Source: Paracyclopina nana
Taxonomy: Eukaryota; Arthropoda; Copepoda; Cyclopoida; Cyclopettidae
Assembly: GCA_019096065.1 (NCBI GenBank)
Contig: JAGUCH010000002.1
Span: 3,360,501-3,424,500, forward strand
Length of the DNA: 64,000 nucleotides
Direction of reading: 5' to 3'
Below, in pieces: positions 56,374 through 64,000 of the stretch; within the stretch, counting starts at the first letter, position 1; each line of letters begins with the position of its first letter. Position numbers and translations under genes: made by a program. The notes below the pieces were generated by a model that had not been told where the DNA came from, made no database searches, and saw nothing but the letters and a program-made list of their open reading frames with translations.

Positions 56374-57728
56374 GCAAAAAAACCCGCAGAAGAATAATGC
56401 TTAAAAACTGAGTCTGTGTAAAATTGACGCGAAAATTAAATTAACGTTTAATTTAAATAGAGTAGCTGCTTTTTGCTCGTGAGTATCATGCAAAAAGTAC
56501 TTGTATGAATGTTTTCCAAGAGGATCGAGTGTGTGTGAGAATTTGAGCGCGAGTTTGGTTAGCCGAAATTGCACCTGGCTTTACAGAGTAGACAACATCC
56601 GGTCCGCTATGCTATACTGCTACTTCTTCTGTACAATGCAAACTTGGACACTAAAATCACGAGAAAAAAACCACCTGAGAAGTGCCAACTTTTGGTGATT
56701 TAAAAGAACTAATGCTCCACTTCTCCCAAGAAAAGCTATTTTTGCACGCTCGGATCTGCAGTTTTTTCCCCAATTTTGATGGAAAATGATAATATTTGCA
56801 ATATGGATTGAGCTAGGAAAATTGGCCTGATGCTAATAATTCTGGTTTTCAATGGAATCCGGCGAGCATTCTTTGCTCTCTTTATTGGATCCCCTTTGGT
56901 CATTTTGGTGTCCTTAAGAAGGGAAAAAGCAATCGAGGGGGCGTGTTGCAATTGCGCCAAAAATCCAGGCCAACCCAATAAAAGCTCGACTCCAACTTGG
57001 TAAGGCAGCCGGAACATTATCCATTTCATTCCTTTAGGTACGAATCAGGATTTGCTTCAAATGAGCTCTTTTCGCAACAGAATTGGCTCTTTTTGAGTCG
57101 CATTACTTTCCCAATTTGCGAGCCGGTGCAAGCTTAATTTTAAATTTCCTCGCGGAAAAAGAAACTAGAATCTTGGGCAAGTCGTTTGGGCAAGTCACGG
57201 AAAGTTTTAAATCTTCAGTTTTGGTGTTAGAAAGTTAGACATAAATCTAGTGTTAGATCTGGATATGATGGAGCCGAGTTGTCATAAAAGGGGGGAAAAG
57301 TGGTTAAACTTTTGTCAAGTGTCTTCTACTCTCCTCACCACTTTTAGTACGGTAGAACCCCAATCATTGTCAGGTCGTTATCATCAACCCCAATTCCCAA
57401 ATAAGCGCCCCAGATCAACTCAATCCTCGCGAATCACTCACATCCATATGCGTTGAAAACATACACAGCATTATTTGAGGCTATTTTCAGCCTAAGGTCC
57501 ATTTTGAGCAAGATGTGTGCAATTGAGCTTTGACCGCAACCACAAAATGCAATTTTGAGAAAGTTTTTCAATTTTTCAAAAATGCACTTTTCCATCAACA
57601 AGGCAAAAAGTTTTAATCGTGAGTGGACCCTATTTCTGTATAACCAAGCTCAAATCTGGGCAAAAAGCTCTACTATGTCCTAATAAACTTCATTTTATGT
57701 CAAAGTCGACGACGAGTGCATAATGTAC
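56374..57728. other. Gene-free host flank of the retrotransposon
   Basis: AT-rich sequence without recognisable genes. Base composition changes sharply to GC-rich around 57700. Confidence 0.45.
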
Positions 57729-57927
57729 TGTAGCAGGAACGCGGGTATACGGGTGTGTTCTATGGGCGCGCAGTGAGCGCCTTGTCCCGGTGAAATGAAT
57801 TGTACAGCAGTTAATAAACGGACGCACTCGAGTAAACACCTCGACTAGTTTTCTTAGTAGCACGTTCTTCAATCGCTACCCGCGGGCACGCGTGTCACCC
57901 TCGGGGGGTCTATACGAACCTCCTACA
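57729..57927 (+). repeat. Candidate 5' LTR of a Ty3/gypsy-type element
   Basis: Begins TGTAGCAGG and ends CCTACA, giving TGTAG/CTACA inverted termini. It contains AATAAA at 57813-57818 and is followed after 3 bases by TGG, as expected of a primer-binding site. The position coincides with the shift to GC-rich sequence. The 3' LTR is beyond the window, so identity of the two LTRs cannot be checked. Confidence 0.5.
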
Positions 57928-57930
57928 AGT

Positions 57931-57948
57931 TGGCTCGGTGCTGAGGAC
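57931..57948 (+). other. Candidate tRNA primer-binding site
   Basis: TGGCTCGGTGCTGAGGAC directly downstream of the candidate LTR. It starts with TGG, the complement of a tRNA CCA end. The primer tRNA was not identified. Confidence 0.4.
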
Positions 57949-59441
57949 AACTCCCCGAGTTATCGACACCTTCGCCCCCAACAAACCCGCAAATAAGGGA
58001 CAGCAATATGGCTAAGCAAACAGCCAAATGGGGCCAAATGGGCGTGGCAAGGAGCCACACCCGCAGGCCAACACCACAGTCCAAGCAAGTCACCGGTGAC
58101 ACCGACAGCGAGTCGTCGCCCTTGCACCAGTCAAGCATTCGTGCCAGAATAACAAAGAGCACAGCATCCACCCCAGGTCGAGGTCGGGCGCGTCCCTTGA
58201 GGCCGTATGCCCGGATCGCATGGAGGTGTTGTGGCAGTAGGCATCGCGACACTATAGCAGAAAATCGCGAATACGCTGCCAGCCGGCTATCGTACACCGA
58301 GCAAGCTCGTCCTCGGCTGAGGCCGCCACAGAGAATGGCGAGCATCACCAGGAGAGCACGGGCCCTCAGGCAGCAAGATTGCTGTACACCTGAGTCGCTA
58401 GAATCACCTCGCTTGTCCTCGGCTGAGGCTGCGCCACAGAGAATGGCGGGCATCACCAGGAGAGCACGGGCCCTCAGGCAGCAAGATCGCTGGACACCTG
58501 AGTCGCCATCACAGCCTCGCCCTCGCAACAAGGCCACCATTGAAGCCTTGGCAGGGAGGCCGCGTTACTTTGCAGAAAAACGCGCATTTGTCAGAACGAT
58601 TCATGTTAATGATTGCATTAAGATCAATAAACAACAACTAACTACACGCTCCCAAATACTGCGCGCGCGCGCAGTCAAAAAGAAATCAGGCCACGACTAT
58701 CGATTACCCCCGAGAAGTATACCTCGGGAAGCCGTCAGGCGGACCCCAGCGGCGGGCCGCCAGGCGAAGGCCGGAAAAGGCTTGGCTCTTGAGGATCGGT
58801 CAAGGATCACTGAGCAATGTACTAATAGGGAAGTTAATCCCTTGACCCGTAGATGGGTCGGCTCAACTGCTTATCGCTAATCCGCTCACGGTCACTTTCG
58901 AGATTTGATATTGTCAGGCACAAAATATGGCCATAAATGGTCACTCTGAGACCTAGCATTGTGTTGCGCAAATACGGTCGCAAACAGACCAAGCTGCTGG
59001 CCTCTTTATGGCCAAATTCCCAAGGTTACTCCTAGTAACAAGGGAGATCGACTGCTATTTGCAGCTGCAAGAAGTTGTAAACTAAATCTCGCATCCTGTT
59101 GCTAATGAAGCTCCGCTAATAGCTAAATAGCTAAAATTGGCCGCCTAAATCACCGGTCGTAAACCAGATCTTGTAAACAATCTTGAGAGAGAGTCGTTTT
59201 AAAACAATTTATCAGAGGGGCCAGAATTCCCCTGCTGGCCGTGAGAGCGGCCGTTGCGCTGATCTGGTGACAATAAAAAGAGAGCTGATTGGGGGGTCGA
59301 GCCCAGTTCTTTGGAAGCTCCCAAGACTATTGCACCCCCAATCTTCTCACTTTGCACCATCTCACCGATGGTAAAAACGCAACACTTTCAATTGCTTGTA
59401 CGCTTAAGCTGACCCTTTTGTATAGAACATTAGGTATCATC
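57949..59441 (+). other. Retrotransposon leader with long open frames on both strands
   Basis: A GC-rich 1.5-kb leader between the candidate primer site and gag. A plus-strand frame of 290 codons (58008-58880, ATG start, Arg/Ser/Pro-rich) and a minus-strand frame of 205 codons (57923-58540) overlap. Neither resembles Gag, Env or a known accessory protein. An imperfect direct duplication of about 95 bp (58312-58405 and 58419-58513) includes CACGGGCCCTCAGGCAGCAA in both copies. The last 550 bp are less GC-rich. Coding status is undecided. Confidence 0.4.
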
Positions 59442-60740
59442 ATGCTCCGCCCATCTTCCGCTGATGAAGATCCCGAGAATCTCTCCGACGCGGGTCACCT
59501 CGCCGGCTCACGCCGAGAAGAGGTCGAAGTCCTCGCGCCCTCCGGGGTTGGCGGGGCCCAAGGAGGCAACCTCCTCGGGGCCCAGGGTGGGGCTCGCCCA
59601 CGATCGGGCACGCCATTAGGGGGGAGCGGCGACGCCGCTGGAGGACCCCCACGGCCCCACCCGGCCGGGCCGGACGATACACCCCCGGCGTCAGGAGACA
59701 TGCAAGCCATGATGCTCCAGCTCCTCCGCGGGTTCGAGGCCCAACGTAATGCCGACCTCGAGACCAGACAGAGGGAGGCTGAGCTGCGACAAGTAGAGGC
59801 AGAGACCCGACGCCTCGAAGCTGAGGCCGCCGCGGCCCGCGCCGGCCGCAAGCGGAAACTCGAGAAGTTCGAGGACACCGAGGCCGATAAATGGCTCACC
59901 TTCCGCTTGCATGTAGAGGCCACCTTCTTGGGCTCGACAGCCTCGGAGGCCACCAAGAAGATGGAGATCAAGCATGCCATGGTCGGGGTGGCGCTCCGAA
60001 CGGTCAACGAGGTCGACCTCCGACTGGGGGACGAGGCCTTCACCTTCATGCACCTGCTGGATGCGTACGAGAGGTTCTTCGTCACCGCCACGTCCTCTCA
60101 GGTGGCCCGTATCGCCCTGGAAACCGCCCAGCAAAAGGCGGACGAGGCTATCCCGCAATGGCATGCCCGCCTGAGGAGCATCTTTGTTCGAGCCAGACCG
60201 GAGCTCGCCAAGGAGGTCGAGACATACCCCGACCTCATCCGCATCTTCGTCACCAAGATGCACCGTAAGGACGTAGTGATGGGCCTCGCCGGCCACAAGT
60301 TCACCACCATGGCCGATGCCCTGGAGGCGGCCTGCCAAGCCGAGTGCGGGATGACCATCGGGCAAAGCAAAGGCCGGGTGGCCGCCCTGCATTCCTCTGA
60401 TGCCGACGACGACATCATGTGCTTCTACTGCGAGAGGAAAGGCCATCGCCGGGCCGAGTGCCGCGCCCTCGAGCGGGACAAGCGCAACAACCGCTACAAC
60501 CCCAAGATCAACAAGTGGTACAAAGCAGCAAGCCAGCTGCAGCCACGCTCTTCGTCTTCGGGCAAGTGGGGGTCGACCCAGCCTTCGGACCGGAAGCGGT
60601 CCTCTGACTCCAGCCAGTCCAGCGGCAAGCAGTCTGCCGGCAAGCGACCCAAGGTCAACGAGATTAGTGAGGCCGGCCCTGAGGCCGAGTCGGAGGCATC
60701 AGGGAATACACCGGCGGGAAACGACCCGACCCGGTTGTAG
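59442..60740 (+). CDS. gag: Retrotransposon Gag polyprotein with zinc knuckle
   Basis: An intact 432-codon frame from ATG at 59442 (MLRPSSADEDPENLSDAG) to TAG. Residues ~20-85 are Gly/Pro-rich and disordered-looking. Residues ~85-145 form a charged coiled coil (RQREAELRQVEAETRRLE). The middle is a capsid-like helical region starting at DKWLTFRLHVEATFLG. One CCHC knuckle, CFYCERKGHRRAEC (C-x2-C-x4-H-x4-C), lies at ~326-339, followed by a basic Ser-rich tail. Gag packages the element RNA into cytoplasmic particles. The pol frame downstream is -1 relative to gag and is open across the gag stop, so a -1 frameshift was probably the expression mode. GC content and codon use are far above those of the host genes. 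Confidence 0.85.
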   Translation: MLRPSSADEDPENLSDAGHLAGSRREEVEVLAPSGVGGAQGGNLLGAQGGARPRSGTPLGGSGDAAGGPPRPHPAGPDDTPPASGDMQAMMLQLLRGFEAQRNADLETRQREAELRQVEAETRRLEAEAAAARAGRKRKLEKFEDTEADKWLTFRLHVEATFLGSTASEATKKMEIKHAMVGVALRTVNEVDLRLGDEAFTFMHLLDAYERFFVTATSSQVARIALETAQQKADEAIPQWHARLRSIFVRARPELAKEVETYPDLIRIFVTKMHRKDVVMGLAGHKFTTMADALEAACQAECGMTIGQSKGRVAALHSSDADDDIMCFYCERKGHRRAECRALERDKRNNRYNPKINKWYKAASQLQPRSSSSGKWGSTQPSDRKRSSDSSQSSGKQSAGKRPKVNEISEAGPEAESEASGNTPAGNDPTRL

Positions 60741-63700
60741 AGGGCTCCGCCCGGGTCACTCCAGCATCCCTCATCTTGGCCGCATTAGACCACATCACCC
60801 AGCATAAACAATTTCTAACTCAAGTGCCAGTGCACATCGGCCGCATCAAGACGCGAGCCTTAGTGGACAGCGGGAACAGCTGGCGCACTTGCATCTCCGA
60901 AGACTTTGCCAAGCGACTAGGAGTCCTCGCCCGTGCGGCCCTTGGAGGACATGACTGCCGTGGGCACGGCCCACGCCCGTCATCGGCTGCAAGTGCTGGG
61001 GGAGCTCAAGCAGCCCCTACGAGTGCAGTTTGGGGAGCATCCCCACGTGTTCTCCATTCGCCCGGCAGTGGTGCGCAACTTGTCCATGGACTTCAACCTC
61101 TCGGGGCCCTTCTTGAGCCACCACCGCATAGACCAGCTCCACTCGCGGGGCGCCTTGAGAATTCACAGCCAATGTGTTCCGTTGGTCGGGGCCCTGTCGG
61201 CCTCCAGCCAACCTCTTCCGGGGGAATACCCAATATGTGTCCTCCGGCCGGCCACCGTCCCGCCTCGTACCACTGTTCTCGTCGCCGCCGTTGCCGCTCT
61301 GTGGCCTCACGGCGATGCAAAGCCCGCGGTCCTGGAGGCCGAGGGGCGGTTTGCGGAAGAAACCCAGCTAGCCCCCTGGCTGAACGCCGTGGTGCAGCCC
61401 TCCGCCGGAGGCCACCTCCTGGTGGGAATGCTGAACCCACTGGATCACCCCCTGCAGGTAAAGGGGGGCACTCTCTATGGGATGCTGCGGGAGTACGAGC
61501 CAGTGGAGGCCGCTGCCTCTGCTGCATCTGCTCCACACCTTCAAGCCATCCGGGCCGCTGAGCCGCCGCCGGGGCTGCCCCCCGAAGCCAGCCCGCGGGA
61601 GAAGATTGAGTTTGCGATCCAAGCATTCAGACTGAAAGAAAATGATCTTCTTCGCCGACATCCTGAACGCCTGAGAGCGGCCGCGTCCCTGCTGGCCGCG
61701 TACCTGGGCGCCTTCTCCTTCGATGGCCACACTGGGCAGACCAAGCTGGTGGAGCACGCGATCGACCTCAAGCATGGCGCCCGACCGATCAACATTCGGC
61801 GGAGGCCCATCAACCCCAACCTGGAGGCCTCCTTGAAGGAGCAGATCCACAAGTGGTTGGAAGAAGAGGTTATCACTCCGATCTCATCTCCGTGGTCGGC
61901 CCCACTGGTCCCCGTGCGCAAAAAGGACGGCAGTCTCCGTTGGTGTGTAGATTATCGTGAACTCAACAAAATCACGGTGGTCGACTCCCAACCCATCGGA
62001 GACGTGCGGGACAACCTGAGCCGGCTAGCTCGCTCCACCGTGTTCTCATCGCCGCACCGCTGACTGCACGGCTCTCCAAGGATGATGGGACTCCCGACAC
62101 CCAGGCTTTCGAGCCATCGCAGGAATATTGCGATGCCTTTGAGGAGATCAAGAAGCGGCTTGTATCGGCCCCGGTCCTTGCGTATCCTGACTTCGCGTCC
62201 CCGAACCCGTTCATCTTGGACACTGACTTCTCCCAAGAGAACAGGGCAGTGGGGGCGGTCTTGTCCCAGGTGCAGGGCGGCAAGGAGCGAGTCATTCTGT
62301 ACGGAGCAAAGAAGCTGACTCCAGCCCAGAGCAACTACTCCGCCAACCAAGGAGAGCTGGTCGCTGTCATTATCTTTATTAAGCAATTCAAGTACTACTT
62401 GCAGCATCGACGGTTCATTCTCCGGACCGACCATTGGGCTCTGCTATGGATTCGCTCCATGGAGGCCCCAACGGGCATGTTGGCCAGATGGCTTGACACC
62501 ATCTCCAACTACGACTTCGAGGTCGTCCATCGGGCAGGCACCAAGCATGGCAATGCCGATTCCCTCAGCCAGGCGCCTCATCTGGACCACGCGGGAGGCC
62601 ACATTAGTTCTGAAGTCTCTGACGACGACTTCTTCCGCGTGGCCAGCCTGAAGCTCATCCCTACCAAGCAGGAGTTGTGGGCCGAAGCTCAGGAGGAAGA
62701 CGACGACCTGGTGACGCTTCGCCAATTGGTCAAACTCCAGCAAGCTCCCTCCAGAGCCCACCTCGATGCCGCTTCCGCCCGAGGGCGAGTACTCATGGAG
62801 CAATTCGACAGCCTGAGCCTGGACCAGCAAGGAGCTCTCCGGCTGCGTGATCCTAAGGGTCGACCCTCGACTCGGCTCATCGTACCTCGCAAATGGGAAG
62901 AGGCCAGTTTGAGGCACGTGCATGAAACCATGGGGCACCAAGGCCGAGACAACCTGATCCATCGGGCCGCTCAACACTTCTACTTCCCAAACATGGCCAG
63001 AGTGGCCGATGAGGTCGTGAAGTCCTGCTTGCTATGTCAAAAGACCAAACCCGCAACCTCGGATCAGCGACACACCTTGGTGCCACGCCATGCTGGATTT
63101 CCATTCCAAGTGCTCAGCCTTGATTATGTGGGGCCGTTCAAGCCCACCTCTAACCAGCACCGGTACCTGTTCACGGCTAAGTGCGTGTTCAGCAAGTGGA
63201 TTGAGGCCTTTCAATGCCGGTCCAATGATGCCGAGACCGCGGTACAATTCCTCACGACGGAAATCATCCCCCGTTTTGGGCTGCCTGAGCTCCTGCACAC
63301 CCGACCAGGGCACGCACTTCACAGCACACCTCATGAGGAAAGTATTCTCGGGCAAGGCCATCCAGGCCACCACCACGTGGTCATACAACACGAAGAGCAA
63401 CCCGGTTGAGCGGGCGTACCGTGACCTCAACGAGCTCATACGTAAGATGATCAAGGGACACTATTCTAAATGGGCCGAAGTAGTGCCGTTTGCATTATTT
63501 ATCTTGCGTACCACTAAGAACCGCTCCACTGGGCTAGCCCCCTATGAGATGGTGTTCGGCAGGCAACCTACCACCAACCTTGATCTCATCTTCGGAGACC
63601 CACAGCCGGCAGTGCACAAGGCAACAGAAGCCGGCCGTTTTGCCAAGCAATTACGGGAACGGATACAACTTGCGCATGAATGGGCTCGTAAGAACATTTC

Positions 63701-64000
63701 TGCATCTATTGAACGGCAAAGACGGGCCTACCACATGGACAAGCAAGCCTTCTCCCCAGGCCAGAAGGTGTGGCTGTTCACGACAAAAGTTGTGCGGTTA
63801 ATATTTAAGAAATTGCAAACTTTCTGGACCGGCCCTTGGACCATAGAGAAAAGAATTAATGAGCTCACGTACGAAATCTCGCCAGACCCATCATGGCCAC
63901 CAACTAAAAAGCAAGTTGTCTCAGTGGACCGATTGAAACTGTACGTCGCACTGTCAGATCCACAAGCCGAGACAATCACAACACCTCCAATGGAAAACAT
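60741..64000 (+). pseudogene. pol: Broken Ty3/gypsy pol (PR-RT-RH-IN), truncated by window end
   Basis: Domain order protease, RT, RNase H, integrase marks the Ty3/gypsy type. The protease motif ALVDSGNSW lies near 60863. The frame is lost around 60925-60945, where the downstream part continues in a different frame. RT begins about 61830 (SAPLVPVRKKDGSLRWCVDY) but stops at about 62050, where sequence from beyond the palm domain follows in another frame, so the YxDD catalytic core is deleted. The connection and RNase H follow (FILDTDFSQENRAVGAVL; RTDHWALLW). Integrase has an HHCC finger (HETMGHQGRDN ... CLLCQK) and catalytic Asp in SLDYVGPF. An extra C near 63301 shifts the frame just before the second Asp; the rest of the catalytic core and a GPY/F-like C-terminal module continue in the new frame to the window end. 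It cannot encode a functional polyprotein. Confidence 0.88.

Noticed and set aside
59290-59305. TGG-starting primer-binding site just after an AATAAA at 59271
   Set aside because: It resembles a primer site, but the sequence before it does not end in CA and no matching LTR start was found. The 57729-57927 unit with TGTAG/CTACA ends fits better.

Overview
This is a nuclear genome window from an arthropod, most likely a pancrustacean. It has short spliceosomal introns (often 55-70 bp), AATAAA poly(A) signals and an AT-rich background. It carries a kekkon-type LRR-Ig receptor gene, a family known from arthropods. All exon models here were read by eye from GT-AG (once GC-AG) junctions, reading-frame phase and recognised protein families. 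No alignment or database search was run.

Layout. Bases 1-17300 are a compact gene-rich block on both strands: the 3' half of an animal haem peroxidase (+), a four-TM CD20-like protein (-), a cytosolic Hsc70 with heat-shock element and TATA box (-), an ABCD4-type half ABC transporter (+), a RalGPS-type RasGEF with a PH domain (+), an Asn/Gln-rich secreted repeat protein (-), a single-exon MBD protein with AT-hooks and C2H2 fingers (+), and a divergent pair of small single-pass membrane proteins of unknown family (- and +). Gene spacing here is often only a few hundred bases.

Bases 17300-54100 are dominated by one large minus-strand gene, a kekkon-like receptor. Its nine coding exons (20575-37821) give 743 codons with consistent phases throughout: signal peptide, LRRNT, LRRs, LRRCT, one Ig domain, a TM helix and a long tail ending in a PDZ ligand. 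A good acceptor upstream of the start codon and a good donor in a CpG-rich patch at 53905 suggest a non-coding first exon about 16 kb upstream, so the locus may span about 33 kb. Its introns hold several non-autonomous inverted-repeat elements. The most striking is a 4.55 kb palindromic element (38155-42709) with nearly identical arms, flanking TA dinucleotides, and arrays of a ~173 bp GC-rich monomer that switch orientation at a sharp junction and have unequal copy number (about 5 versus 14). Others are TIR elements at 25941-26634, 35608-36403 and 52894-53685, a fold-back at 28477-28874, and a 15 bp minisatellite at 29040-29580.

Bases 54250-57700 are gene-poor, with a degenerate 13 bp minisatellite. 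From about 57700 to the window end the sequence becomes GC-rich. It is a degenerate Ty3/gypsy-order LTR retrotransposon: candidate 199 bp 5' LTR, primer-binding site, long leader, gag with a zinc knuckle, then protease, RT, RNase H and integrase. Pol is broken by frame changes and by an internal deletion that removes the RT catalytic core. The element runs off the right edge.

The most novel material is the group of TIR elements with satellite-like arrays inside the kekkon locus, above all the palindromic satellite element.
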